A stretch of DNA of 33,704 bases from an uncultured Collinsella sp. (GCA_902494945.1 CABUVF010000005.1:1-33704), one strand, 5' to 3'; positions 8,503 through 17,200 are shown, counted from the first letter of the stretch. The notes: generated from the letters alone by a model not told the origin. Program-made: numbers and translations.

Positions 8503-8600
8503 GGTTTCCGAGGTGCCGCAGATTGCCTTGAAAGAGGAGGGCCGCGTACTTAGGTACGCAACCGACGATTGAAAGGCAAGGTGCGGTGGCTCGGGAAGCC
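8503..8600 (-). repeat. Branched palindrome in the pheS-pheT spacer
   Basis: Nested inverted repeats fill the spacer: GCCGCA (8515-8520) with TGCGGTGGC (8582-8590), TTGCCTT (8523-8529) with AAGGCAA (8573-8579), and a perfect central hairpin GCGTAC-TTAG-GTACGC (8544-8559). Outer bases also pair loosely (CCGAG with CTCGG). There is no T-tract, so it is not a simple terminator. It could be an RNA processing or stability element, or a palindromic repeat inserted in the operon. Confidence 0.55.
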
Positions 8601-8616
8601 GCCGGGACAGGTCAAC

Positions 8617-9693
8617 TTAAAATTGGTTCAGGAAGCGCATATCGCCCGTCATCAGGGTTCGCAGGTCGGGCAGGTCGTAGCGCAGTGCCGCGACGCGCTC
8701 GGCGCCAATACCAAAGGCGAAGCCGGTGTACTTCTCGGAGTCGATGCCGCAGTTGATAAGGACGTTGGGGTCGACCATGCCGCAGCCCAGGATCTCGATC
8801 CAGCCGCTGTGCTTGCAGAAGTTGCAGCCCTTGCCTCCGCACACGTGGCAGCTCACGTCCACCTCGCAGCTGGGCTCGGTGAAGGGGAAGAAGTGCGGGC
8901 GGTAACGCGTCTTGCGATCCTCGCCAAACATGCACTTAACAAAGTAGTCGAGCGTGCCCTTGAGGTCGCCAAAGGTGATGCCCTCGTCGACGACCAGGCC
9001 CTCGATCTGGTTGAACTGCGGCAGGTGGCAGGCGTCGGCCGTGTCGGGACGGTAGACGGTGCCCGGGCAAATCATGTAGATGGGCGGCTTCTGCGACTCC
9101 ATAGTGTGGATCTGCACGCCCGAAGTCTGGGTGCGCAGCAGCACGTCGGACTCGCCGTGGGCGTGGGCCTCGGGGTGCGCGACGCTGCCGGGGTTATTGT
9201 CGACCACGTAGAAGGTATCGCGGGCCGAGCGGCTCGGGTGATCCATGGGGGCGTTGAGCGCGGTGAAGTTGTAGTAGGAGGTGTCGACCATGGGACCGGA
9301 CTCGACGGTGTAGCCGATGCCGCAGAAGATGTCCTCGGCCTCCTCGATGATCTGCTTGATCAGGTGCTGGTGGCCGATCTGCGGACGGATGCCCGGCAGC
9401 GTGATGTCGACGGCGTCGTGCTCGAGTGCGCGCTTGAGGGCGGCGGCCTTCATCTCGGTGTTGCGCTCGTCGAGCATGCCCTCGATCAGCTGGCGCATCT
9501 CGTTGGCGCGCTTGCCCATCACGGGACGATCCTCGGGGGCGAGCTTGCCCATCATGCGCATCAGGCCGGTGATGCGGCCCTTGCGGCCGAGCAGCTCAAC
9601 GCGCGCAGCCTCGAGCTTGGCGGCGTCATCGGCGCCTGCGACGAGCTCCTTGGCCTCTTCCTCGAGTTTGACCAGATCATCAATCAGACTCAT
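8617..9693 (-). CDS. pheS: Phenylalanine-tRNA ligase alpha subunit
   Basis: Catalytic alpha subunit of phenylalanyl-tRNA synthetase. From MSLIDDLVKLEEEA the protein is 358 residues, normal for the family. The N-terminal coiled coil (1-90) is followed by the class II core: motif 2 region with SARDTFYVVD and TRYRPHFFPFTEPS, and motif 3 GFAFGIGAERVAALRY. A cysteine-rich insertion, CHVCGGKGCNFCKHSGW, occurs in many bacterial homologues. The frame is open upstream through the T-box leader to 10146, but ATG 9693 has AAGGGAAG before it and matches the family N-terminus, so the longer version is rejected. Confidence 0.97.
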   Translation of the reverse strand: MSLIDDLVKLEEEAKELVAGADDAAKLEAARVELLGRKGRITGLMRMMGKLAPEDRPVMGKRANEMRQLIEGMLDERNTEMKAAALKRALEHDAVDITLPGIRPQIGHQHLIKQIIEEAEDIFCGIGYTVESGPMVDTSYYNFTALNAPMDHPSRSARDTFYVVDNNPGSVAHPEAHAHGESDVLLRTQTSGVQIHTMESQKPPIYMICPGTVYRPDTADACHLPQFNQIEGLVVDEGITFGDLKGTLDYFVKCMFGEDRKTRYRPHFFPFTEPSCEVDVSCHVCGGKGCNFCKHSGWIEILGCGMVDPNVLINCGIDSEKYTGFAFGIGAERVAALRYDLPDLRTLMTGDMRFLNQF

Positions 9694-9776
9694 GTCTTCC
9701 CTTTCGTCTCTCGCGCTCTCCGTTTGCCGAGGCGGCTGCCGCCGTCTGACGTTGCGAAAACGCGGCCCGGTTCGGT

Positions 9777-9819
9777 AATAAAAAAACCGTCCTCGGGCAT
9801 GTGCATTGCCCAAGGACGG
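9777..9819 (-). terminator. T-box controlled terminator before pheS
   Basis: A 13-base-pair stem with one G-T pair is followed by TTTTTTTATTA. Its 5' arm abuts the T-box sequence, the usual mutually exclusive arrangement. Confidence 0.92.
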
Positions 9820-10066
9820 TTGAATTCCGCGGTACCACCTTGTTTGACCCGGCGGATGTCTGGCCCGCCGTGCCCACTCTGCGCCCCTTATCGCGAGGCT
9901 CACGGCTTCCCTACTGGGGCTTCGCCGCCGCTGGCCGCGCGCCCGTTGAGGTCGCTGCTCGGGAGTGAACGCTTGGCCCTTGCCACCGCAGGAAGGCTTG
10001 CAGCCCATGGCCTTCCCTCTCTTGCCGGCGACGCAGCGGGCAAAACCCTCTCCGTCAACGCATTGG
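9777..10066 (-). promoter_or_regulatory. T-box leader of pheST, Phe specifier UUC
   Basis: A tRNA-sensing leader lies upstream of pheS. The conserved T-box AGGTGGTACCGCGG is at 9827-9840 (minus strand), which pairs with the NCCA end of uncharged tRNA. The competing terminator (9787-9819, CCGTCCTTGGGCA with TGCCCGAGGACGG, then a T-run) follows it. Distally, Stem I carries the apical hairpin GGAAGGC...GCCTTCC with GGCTGCAA in its loop, preceded by AGAGAG. In the likely specifier loop the triplet TTC followed by A lies at 9969-9967, matching phenylalanine. Uncharged tRNA-Phe should allow read-through into pheST. Confidence 0.93.
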
Positions 10067-10071
10067 GCTAC

Positions 10072-10077
10072 AGGATA
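10072..10077 (-). promoter_or_regulatory. Extended -10 promoter for pheST leader
   Basis: On the minus strand TGTTATCCT gives an extended -10 (TG-N-TATCCT) at the upstream edge of the T-box leader. No good -35 is seen, which fits an extended -10 promoter. Confidence 0.45.
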
Positions 10078-10198
10078 ACACATTCTGCGAGCATATCGCC
10101 GCGTTCCGTTTTGTCCGCACTGGGTACAAGGCAGGTGGCTGTGCAAACTGGCCGAACGCCCACCCGTGGCGTCCGGGCTGCGAGATCAAGGATATGGT

Positions 10199-11773
10199 AT
10201 GGGTAAGAAGCACGATAAGAAGGCCAAGCCCGCAGTGGGCAAGACGCCCAAAGGCATGAAGGTCGATAAGGCCGTCAAAAAATTCCGCAAGCTCGAAGGC
10301 AAACTGTGGACCCGCGAGTACCTGCTCAAGATTGCCGAGTTCGATGGCGCGACGATTGCTCCCGCCAACGGCGCCGCGGCCCGCGCCGATGCTATGGGCA
10401 CCCTTGCCGGCGAACATCACAAGCTCCTGACCAGCAAAAAGTCCGTTGAGCTCGTGCGCTCTCTCGCGCGTGAGACAGTCGCGGGCGAAAAGATCGACGA
10501 CCCGCAGCTGCTCGACGAGATTCGCGTGCTCGGCCGTGACCAGCGCGAGGCAAGCGCCATTCCCACCGAGGAGGCCGAGGCCTGGACCAGGCTCACCTGC
10601 GAGGCCGACGCCGTGTGGCACAAGGCCAAAACGGCCAATGACTGGGCGAGTTTTGAGCCCTATGTGGATAGAATCGTCGCCCAGCTTAAGCATCAGGCCG
10701 AGCTCATGGACCCCAAGCGCGACCCGTACGATGTTTGGCTCGACCAGTACGAGCGCGGCCTTTCCGCCAAAAGCTTCGATGCGTTTTGCGATGAGGTCAA
10801 GGCGACGGTCGTGCCGCTCGTGCACGCCATCGGCGAGCGCGGCCAGCAGCCCGATGCCGACTTTTTGCACGCCCGCGTGCCCGAGGCCGCTCAGCGCGCC
10901 ATGAGCTTCGACCTTATGAAGCTCGTCGGCCTGGACCTGAACGACACCACGCTTGCCTTTACCGAGCACCCGTTTAGCGAGGGCTTTGCCGTGGGCGACG
11001 CGCGCATCGCGACGCACATCTACGAGGACGACTGCATCTCCAACGTCTACAGCATCATCCACGAGGCGGGGCACACCATGTACGAGCTGGGCGTGAACCC
11101 CGCTTACGCGCGCACGTGCCTGGAGGGCGGCACTTCCATGGGCATCCACGAGAGCCAGAGCCGCTTCTTTGAGAACACCGTTGGCCGCAGCCGTGATTTT
11201 ATGGGCCCGCTGCTCGAGGTGCTGCGCCGTCACGCGCCCGAGGTCTACGGCAACGTGGACGAAGATACGCTCTACCACGCCGTGAACATCGCCCAGCCGT
11301 CGCTGATCCGTACCGAGGCCGACGAGCTCACCTACCCGCTGCATATTATGGTGCGCTACGAGATTGAGCGCATGCTGTTTGCCGGCGAGGCCACAGCCAA
11401 GGACATCCCCGCGCTTTGGAATCGCTTTATGGACGAGTACCTGGGCATTCCGGTTCCCGACGACACGCGTGGCTGTCTGCAGGATACGCACTGGAGCGGC
11501 GGCTCGTTTGGCTACTTCCCCACCTATGCGCTGGGCAGCGCCTACGACGCCATGTTCGTGCCGGCCATGTGCCGCGACGGCGTCGACCTCAACGGCGCCT
11601 GTGCGAGCGGCGACCTGACACCCGTCCGCGCCTGGCTCGGCGAGCACATTTGGCAGTGGGGCCGCGCCAAGGACGCGCCGGAGCTCATCAAGGGCGCGTG
11701 CGGTATGGCGTTCGATGCCCGCTACTACTGCAGCTACCTACAGGACAAGTTCACCACGCTCTACGAGCTGTAA
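10199..11773 (+). CDS. Metallocarboxypeptidase, M32 (Taq) family
   Basis: Zinc carboxypeptidase that removes C-terminal residues from peptides, cytosolic. The zinc motif HEAGH is in SIIHEAGHTMYELG, followed by the family element GIHESQSRFFENTVG that supplies the third ligand, and by QPSLIRTEADELTYPLHIMVRYEIE and DTHWSGGSFGYFPTYALG near the C-terminus, all typical of M32. The start at 10199 has AAGGA six bases before it and gives 524 residues, close to the usual 490-510. A lysine-rich N-terminal extension (MGKKHDKKAKPAVGK) is unusual. The frame is also open back to 10166, without a better site. It is transcribed divergently from pheS and ends in a strong terminator. Confidence 0.94.
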   Translation: MGKKHDKKAKPAVGKTPKGMKVDKAVKKFRKLEGKLWTREYLLKIAEFDGATIAPANGAAARADAMGTLAGEHHKLLTSKKSVELVRSLARETVAGEKIDDPQLLDEIRVLGRDQREASAIPTEEAEAWTRLTCEADAVWHKAKTANDWASFEPYVDRIVAQLKHQAELMDPKRDPYDVWLDQYERGLSAKSFDAFCDEVKATVVPLVHAIGERGQQPDADFLHARVPEAAQRAMSFDLMKLVGLDLNDTTLAFTEHPFSEGFAVGDARIATHIYEDDCISNVYSIIHEAGHTMYELGVNPAYARTCLEGGTSMGIHESQSRFFENTVGRSRDFMGPLLEVLRRHAPEVYGNVDEDTLYHAVNIAQPSLIRTEADELTYPLHIMVRYEIERMLFAGEATAKDIPALWNRFMDEYLGIPVPDDTRGCLQDTHWSGGSFGYFPTYALGSAYDAMFVPAMCRDGVDLNGACASGDLTPVRAWLGEHIWQWGRAKDAPELIKGACGMAFDARYYCSYLQDKFTTLYEL

Positions 11774-11798
11774 AGCCTAGGCAACACGCCAACGCAAA

Positions 11799-11834
11799 GG
11801 GGCGCCGCAGGATCTATCCGCGGCGCCCCTTTTT
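11799..11834 (+). terminator. Rho-independent terminator of the M32 carboxypeptidase gene
   Basis: Perfect 10-base arms GGGGCGCCGC (11799-11808) and GCGGCGCCCC (11820-11829), followed by five T. Confidence 0.92.
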
Positions 11835-11848
11835 CGTCTAAACCAGAG

Positions 11849-11910
11849 ACCCGGCACTTGGGGACGTTCCTTTTATGCCGGCACAATAGGAATGTCCCCA
11901 AGTGCCGGGT
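11849..11910. repeat. 62-base near-perfect palindrome between convergent genes
   Basis: Two 23-base arms (11849-11871 and 11888-11910; the 5' arm begins ACCCGGCACTTGGGGAC) differ at a single pair. The 16-base loop holds the small palindrome TGCCGGCA. It lies between the terminators of the convergent M32 and glmM genes, and the word GGGGAC links it loosely to the palindromes near 30.0 and 30.7 kb. It looks like an interspersed extragenic palindrome, not an ordinary terminator. Confidence 0.75.
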
Positions 11911-11935
11911 AAGCGAGCAAGGTGACGTGAAATGA

Positions 11936-11964
11936 AAGGGCGCTGACCTTCTGGTCGCGCCCTT
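11936..11964 (-). terminator. Hairpin downstream of glmM, probable terminator
   Basis: AAAGGGCGC (11936-11944) pairs with GCGCCCTT (11957-11964). Read on the minus strand it is followed by TTTCATTT, a modest U-tract, 76 bases after the glmM stop. Confidence 0.55.
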
Positions 11965-12039
11965 GAAATTGAACGTCAGATCGCCGCTTGGGGCCGTTTG
12001 CAGCGTCGAGCCGTTACGCGGTTTAGTAAAACCGCATAA

Positions 12040-13371
12040 CTACAGGGCTTCCAGTGCGGCGGCGATGCGCTTCATGGCGGCGTCGGCAGCGGCTTGCTCG
12101 GGGGCCTCGGCCAAAACGCGGATCACCGACTCGGTTCCGCTCTTGCGCACCAGCACGCGGCCCTCGTCCGCCAGCGACGCCTCGGCCTCGGCGATGGCGT
12201 TCTGCACGCCCATGTTCTCGAGCGCGGCGTCCTTGTCCGCCACGCGCACGGCTACCTGCGCCTGCGGCAGCAGCTTGCACGGAGCCGTGAGCTGCGAGAG
12301 CGTCTCGCGCTCGGCGCGGATCACTTCCATCACGCGCAGCGAGGTCATAATGCCGTCGCCCGTGCGCTCGATATCGCCAAAGATCGTGTGGCCCGTCTGC
12401 TCGCCGCCCAGGCTGTAACCGCCCTCGCGCATCTTGGCATACACGTGACGGTCGCCCACACCGCTGGTCACGGCACTTAGGCCGGCAAGCTCCAACGACT
12501 TGATCAGGCCAAAGTTGCTGGCAATCGTCGGAACCACGGTACCGCCAGAAAGGCGACCGTGCTTGTTCAGGTACACGCCGCACACGTACAGGATCTGGTC
12601 GCCATCGACCACGCGGCCGCGCTCGTCCACGGCCAGGCAGCGGTCGGCATCGCCGTCGTAGGCAAAGCCCACGTCCAGGCCCTGCTCCACCACGTGGCGC
12701 TGCAGACGCTCCATATGCGTGGAGCCGCAGTCGACGTTGATGTTAAAACCATCAGGCGCGGCATTGATCACGCGCACGTCGGCGCCCAGCGCGTCGAACA
12801 CCGGCTTGGCCACCGAGGACGCCGAGCCGTTGGCGCAGTCGATGCCGATCTTGACGCCCTGCAGCGAAAAGTTCGCGCTGGCGATGAGCGAGGCAATGTA
12901 GCGGTTGCGGCCCTGCATGTAGTCCACCGTGGCGCCGATGTGGTTGCCCGTGGCCAGCGGCACCTCGCTCTTGCCATCGACGTAGTCCTCGATGAGCTCC
13001 AGTACGTCCTCGTCCATCTTAAAACCGTCGCTATTGACGAGCTTAATGCCGTTATCGCAAAACGGGTTGTGGCTCGCGCTGATCATGATACCGCAATCGA
13101 AGCAGCCTTCCACGGTCTGATGCGCTACGCCCGGCGTGGGGATCACGTGCAGCATATAGGCGTCCGCACCGCTCGCGACCAGGCCACTCACCAGCGCCGC
13201 CTCGAACATATAACTCGAGCGACGCGTGTCCTTACCCACGATGACGCGCGCCTTGCGCTCGCGGTTGGCGCCGTAATACCAGCCCACAAAACGGCCAATC
13301 TTATAAGCGTGCTCTACCGTCAGCCCAACGTTAGCCTCACCGCGAAAGCCGTCGGTGCCAAAGTACTTCAT
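12040..13371 (-). CDS. glmM: Phosphoglucosamine mutase
   Basis: Interconverts glucosamine-6-phosphate and glucosamine-1-phosphate, feeding UDP-GlcNAc for peptidoglycan. The 443-residue protein begins MKYFGTDGFRGEAN (family hallmark FGTDGxRG). The phospho-serine loop MISASHNP has the catalytic Ser at residue 100, the metal-binding loop is DGDADR near 245, the sugar-binding loop GEQTGH near 320, and the C-terminal phosphate-binding loop RKSGTESVIRV near 410. AAGGAG precedes the ATG by five bases. It lies just downstream of the DUF4012 gene but after a terminator-like hairpin, so it probably has its own promoter or depends on read-through. Confidence 0.96.
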   Translation of the reverse strand: MKYFGTDGFRGEANVGLTVEHAYKIGRFVGWYYGANRERKARVIVGKDTRRSSYMFEAALVSGLVASGADAYMLHVIPTPGVAHQTVEGCFDCGIMISASHNPFCDNGIKLVNSDGFKMDEDVLELIEDYVDGKSEVPLATGNHIGATVDYMQGRNRYIASLIASANFSLQGVKIGIDCANGSASSVAKPVFDALGADVRVINAAPDGFNINVDCGSTHMERLQRHVVEQGLDVGFAYDGDADRCLAVDERGRVVDGDQILYVCGVYLNKHGRLSGGTVVPTIASNFGLIKSLELAGLSAVTSGVGDRHVYAKMREGGYSLGGEQTGHTIFGDIERTGDGIMTSLRVMEVIRAERETLSQLTAPCKLLPQAQVAVRVADKDAALENMGVQNAIAEAEASLADEGRVLVRKSGTESVIRVLAEAPEQAAADAAMKRIAAALEAL

Positions 13372-13384
13372 GCGCTCTCCTTAC

Positions 13385-13417
13385 AAAATAGGGGCGAACA
13401 GATTGCCTGTCCGCCCC
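13385..13417 (-). terminator. Terminator between the DUF4012 gene and glmM
   Basis: GGGGCGGACAG and CTGTTCGCCCC form an 11-pair stem with one mismatch and a 5-base loop, then TATTTTGT on the minus strand. It starts 38 bases after the DUF4012 stop. Confidence 0.75.
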
Positions 13418-13454
13418 AAAATGGTACTCGATTATCTGCGCTACCAGAAAAATC

Positions 13455-15767
13455 CTACGCCGACGCGCTGTCGCGAGCCGCCTGGCATGTAGGAGTCTGA
13501 CGCAGCGTAAGCGGCTTGTCCCCCGCCTCGGCCGACGTGGTCAGCGTATATGTGATCGTCGTCGTCTCGCCAGCATGCAGGTCAACGGTGCCCGAATAGA
13601 AGGGGATTCCATGCCACGTAGCGGCGCCAAGACCAAACTGGGTGCCCTCGACGGTCAGATCAGTAATGTTGCCGCCCGTCGGTGCAAACAACGAGACATT
13701 CAGGCGTTCGTCGTCACGCGCGGCATCGGGTGCGCTCGCCGCAACGTAGTTGGGCAGCTTGCCAGCCTCCTCCTGCGTCATGATGTTCGTCAGGGTAACG
13801 GTGATGCGATACGAGCACGTGCCGTCACCGTTCTTGACGCCCTGGCCAATCTGCGTGTCGGCGTTCAGATACCAGTCGAGCTTGGAGAAGCTCAGGTTGT
13901 TAAAGTAAACGCCGGCAACGGGATCGGCACTCGGATCATCCGGATCGGGCAGCGAAGCGTCAATGCCCGTCTCTTTGATGGCATTCTGCTCATCATCGTT
14001 TCTCATCCAAGCAATCAGACGACCCTCTTCGGCACCGCGCTCGAATGCACCGACAAGCTTTGTAACGTCGACGTCGCCGATGCCACCGAGAATCTTGTCG
14101 AAGGCAGCGCTGGCGACGGATGCAAAGATGCCGTCCGACTCCTCGACCGGATAGTTCCAGTACACATCGTGCATGAGGACCTTTGCGGCGTTGGTGCCGT
14201 CGACAACCGTTCCGTCGGGCAGCGAGACATTACCGACGAGGCCCAGCAGATACTGCAGGAACACCGGGTCGATACCCACGACGCCGTCAACGTCCTGCCC
14301 ATACTGGGACTTCCACAGCGCGGCGACACGCTGCGAGTTGCGGGGCCAATCGGGCGAATACGCGTTACCAGAGTTGTACAGGTTACTGTGGTCGCCAAAC
14401 AGTGCCTCGTCCTCTTCGTCGACGCTCTCAACCGCCTCGTCTTTGCCAAGCGCAATACATGGAACAAACTCGCCAATCGACATCTGGCCGTCGGTGACCG
14501 AAATCAGGCCCTGCGAACCGCCAAAGCCGCCGCAAGCACGAATCTCGACGTTGTTCATGGCGTACACAAGGTAGTTGCGCGTCTGGCCGTTGGCACCGAG
14601 CATCTGGGGAAGGACGGGGGCGACCTTCTCCGCCGCGTCAACCGCGCCGTTGAGGGTGGCAAAGCCGTCCTTGGCCTTATCGACCAGCTCGGTCACCTGG
14701 GAAATATGAGTATCGCCAATGCCCTGGATCTTCTCGTTGGCGCTCTTGAACACCTTCGAGCTGCTGGAAAGCGAATCGGCGACCGCCTGCAGCGCGGACA
14801 CGTTAATCATGCCGTCCTGAAACAGCTTGCCGGGCGTGGCCTGCGAAAGGTTATCGGCCATGGGAACCAGCGCATTGCTCGAGACATCGGACAGGGCGTC
14901 GATCATGGTGCGGGCCGCATTGATGTCGCTGCCATACACCGGGATAAACGAAGCCGCCGTCCACAGCGGGCTCGAGGTCTCTGCCTTCATGCTGTCGCAA
15001 AGCTCATCAATCTTCTTCGCGTCGTCAGGCAGCGTCGAAAAATCGCCCGACGTGACCTTGTCCTTAAGGCCACCGACAATCTCGACGGCCTCCTTCGCTT
15101 CACTCTTTACGGTCTTTGCCGAGTTAAGCAGCATAAAGCCGCTTGCGCCAAGCGCAACGAGAAGCACCGCGACTACAGCGGCAATAATGGCGCCGGTGTG
15201 ACGCTTTTTGCGTTCGCCCTTGCGATGGCGATGACGGACCAGACCGTCAGAGGTCGAACTCGACGAAGCGTCGCCGCCATAGTTCAAGCCAAAATCGTAA
15301 TAATCTTCCTTGGAACCCGAGCCCGCAAACTCGGCACCGCTATCATCCAGGCGGGCGAACGTGCCAGTCTCGGAGGCGCCGGTGTAAATCGTGCCAAGGT
15401 TACCCGTAAGCCCCGCGCCACCGGCAGAGGGAGTATTGTTGGCGGCCTTGCCGGCATTAACGTTGCCGGCGGCATTCGCGGCGTTGGTAGCACCTGCGTT
15501 GTTCGCGGGTACCGAAGGAGCCCCGCGCGGCTGCGACGTGGAGGTTGCACCGCCCGCAAAGACATTCCCTTTTGCACGGCCGGTCTTTTTTGCCTTTTGA
15601 GACTGCTCGTACAGAGCAGTAAACATCGCCGTCTCGCCCGGGGACACGCGCTTACCGGAACCGCCCTGCCCAGCGCCGCCCGGCGTGCCGGCCTTACCAG
15701 CCCCGTTCGGACGCGGCGGAACTGCAGGACGGCCGCTATCGCTGCCCTTAAAGTGATTACCAGCCAT
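13455..15767 (-). CDS. DUF4012 membrane-anchored surface protein
   Basis: A 770-residue protein matching the DUF4012 family of actinobacteria, function unknown. Residues 1-190 are a low-complexity cytosolic region rich in Gly, Ala, Asn, Pro and Ser, ending in a basic stretch (VRHRHRKGERKKRH). One membrane segment follows (about 192-214, GAIIAAVVAVLLVALG). The remainder should lie outside the cell as a type II membrane protein. The DUF4012 core (about 370-560) holds NYLVYAMNNVEIRACGGFGGSQGLISV and GVVGIDPVFLQYLLGLVG. The C-terminal region looks like beta-sandwich. ATG 15767 has GAGGA before it; an upstream TTG at 15794 in frame has none. In other actinobacteria such genes often sit near envelope or polysaccharide genes; glmM next door fits only loosely. 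Confidence 0.87.
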   Translation of the reverse strand: MAGNHFKGSDSGRPAVPPRPNGAGKAGTPGGAGQGGSGKRVSPGETAMFTALYEQSQKAKKTGRAKGNVFAGGATSTSQPRGAPSVPANNAGATNAANAAGNVNAGKAANNTPSAGGAGLTGNLGTIYTGASETGTFARLDDSGAEFAGSGSKEDYYDFGLNYGGDASSSSTSDGLVRHRHRKGERKKRHTGAIIAAVVAVLLVALGASGFMLLNSAKTVKSEAKEAVEIVGGLKDKVTSGDFSTLPDDAKKIDELCDSMKAETSSPLWTAASFIPVYGSDINAARTMIDALSDVSSNALVPMADNLSQATPGKLFQDGMINVSALQAVADSLSSSSKVFKSANEKIQGIGDTHISQVTELVDKAKDGFATLNGAVDAAEKVAPVLPQMLGANGQTRNYLVYAMNNVEIRACGGFGGSQGLISVTDGQMSIGEFVPCIALGKDEAVESVDEEDEALFGDHSNLYNSGNAYSPDWPRNSQRVAALWKSQYGQDVDGVVGIDPVFLQYLLGLVGNVSLPDGTVVDGTNAAKVLMHDVYWNYPVEESDGIFASVASAAFDKILGGIGDVDVTKLVGAFERGAEEGRLIAWMRNDDEQNAIKETGIDASLPDPDDPSADPVAGVYFNNLSFSKLDWYLNADTQIGQGVKNGDGTCSYRITVTLTNIMTQEEAGKLPNYVAASAPDAARDDERLNVSLFAPTGGNITDLTVEGTQFGLGAATWHGIPFYSGTVDLHAGETTTITYTLTTSAEAGDKPLTLRQTPTCQAARDSASA

Positions 15768-15916
15768 AAAGAAATCCTCGCAATTGAGTCGCAATGAAAA
15801 AGTCCATAACGTTACTAGTTTATGGCATTTTGAGCATCGACAGCTAAACTCCAGACACGGACATCAATTGGCGAAAATGCGGCACAACACCTTTTCTGTC
15901 TTGGCGGAGGCGCCAG

Positions 15917-16939
15917 CTACACCGTGAGGAACATCATCACGATGATCATGGCAAAGCCGATAAGGTCGGTCGGCAAAAACACCGTACCCAGCATAACGGC
16001 GCTGGTGATGGTCGCCGAAACCGGCTCCACAGTTCCGATGAGGCTCGCACGCACCGAGCCGATGTCCTTAACGCCCTGCATATAGAGCATGTAAGCAAAA
16101 AACGAGCCGATAACCACGAACACCGCGAGCGCCTCGACGCCGGCAGCGTCGAGCGCCGGCATATGCGCCCAGGGCTGCACGAAGACACACGAGACCACGC
16201 CCGCCGTGAGCATTGCCGAGCCCGTGACGATGGGGCTGCCGTATTCGGGCAGGATCTTAGCGGGAATCACCGCCATACACGTGGCGCTGACCGCACACAT
16301 AAGACCCGCTGCCAGGCCAAGCGGCGAGATATTCAGACTGGTAGGGTCGCCGCCGGTGGCGATTAAAAAGGTTCCACCCAGAGCCAGGCCAATGCCGATG
16401 ACTTCGCGAGTGCGCGGCATGCGGCGATCGGTCACGCAGGCGTAGCCCATGATGATAACGAGCTGCAGGCACTGGAGCACCGTCGCGGTTCCGGCGTTCG
16501 TCAGGCGCACGGCCGAAAGATAGCAAAACTGGTTGAACAGCAGACCAAAGGCGGTAAAGAGCAGCAGCTGCTTGCGATCGGCGGGTGTGGTCCAGAGCTT
16601 AATCAGGCGCTCGCGGTCGCGCGTAACAACCACGGCCATAAAGAGTAGACCGGCGAGAATCTGACGCACGCTCATAAGCCACAAGGTGTCGACGTGGTAG
16701 GTATCGAACAGAAAGCTCGCGCTGGTGCCCGAGAAGCCCCAAAACGAACCGCCCACCAGCGTAGCCAAGACGCCCGTGATCATCTTGCGCGTCGAAGCGC
16801 TGTTCAGGCGGTCGCGCCATGCGCGACGGGTGTTGCGGCTGAGCTCGTCGGTGCCCTCGGGCACATCAATGTTCGAAATATCGGTCATCGGCACCGAAGC
16901 CCCTGCGCCTTCGACCTGCTCGACACACTCTTCGCTCAT
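15917..16939 (-). CDS. DMT-superfamily (EamA) permease
   Basis: A 340-residue inner-membrane transporter of the drug/metabolite transporter superfamily, substrate unknown. An N-terminal cytosolic tail of about 50 residues precedes ten hydrophobic segments in two EamA repeats. The first begins ITGVLATLVGGSFWGFSGTSASFLF and the second near PLGLAAGLMCAVSATCMAVI, with the typical ASLIGTVEPVSATITSAVMLG in the last part. The start ATG 16939 has GGGGGAG before it. The frame is open further to 17146, but that extension is not transporter-like. No operon partner is seen, and the gene reads away from the tRNA. Confidence 0.9.
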   Translation of the reverse strand: MSEECVEQVEGAGASVPMTDISNIDVPEGTDELSRNTRRAWRDRLNSASTRKMITGVLATLVGGSFWGFSGTSASFLFDTYHVDTLWLMSVRQILAGLLFMAVVVTRDRERLIKLWTTPADRKQLLLFTAFGLLFNQFCYLSAVRLTNAGTATVLQCLQLVIIMGYACVTDRRMPRTREVIGIGLALGGTFLIATGGDPTSLNISPLGLAAGLMCAVSATCMAVIPAKILPEYGSPIVTGSAMLTAGVVSCVFVQPWAHMPALDAAGVEALAVFVVIGSFFAYMLYMQGVKDIGSVRASLIGTVEPVSATITSAVMLGTVFLPTDLIGFAMIIVMMFLTV

Positions 16940-17171
16940 TCCACTCCCCCGAAACAGTCTGGAAGCAATTCGGCTTACCTTACCACGGCGAAGGCACCAG
17001 CCGAAGGCTTGTCCGCTTATCGGTAGGACAATTCCGCAGGCGTCTTTCCATAGCTCGATACCGCAATGGCCTTGCATTATGCGACAGCCAAATCGCGGCA
17101 GCAGGCTCTTTTGAAATGGATATGACAAGACCCCCGAATTCCACAATGTAAGCGATTTTTAAAAAATGTTC

Positions 17172-17200
17172 TTGCCACCGAGTTCAGGCTCCGTTATATT
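17172..17200 (+). promoter_or_regulatory. Promoter of tRNA-Val
   Basis: TTGCCA (17172-17177) and TATATT (17195-17200) with a 17-base spacer, 30 bases before the tRNA 5' end. Confidence 0.75.

Noticed and set aside
5803..8553. Very long plus-strand open frame (916 codons) opposite pheT
   Set aside because: It is the mirror of a GC-rich gene. The composition is unlike a normal protein (excess of Val, Leu, Gly, His, Ala), and pheT on the other strand is unmistakable.
9694..10146. N-terminal extension of pheS
   Set aside because: The region is the T-box leader including its terminator. The true start at 9693 has a ribosome binding site and the family N-terminus.
13575..15797. 740-codon plus-strand frame opposite the DUF4012 gene
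   Set aside because: Antisense shadow without a ribosome binding site or recognisable motifs.
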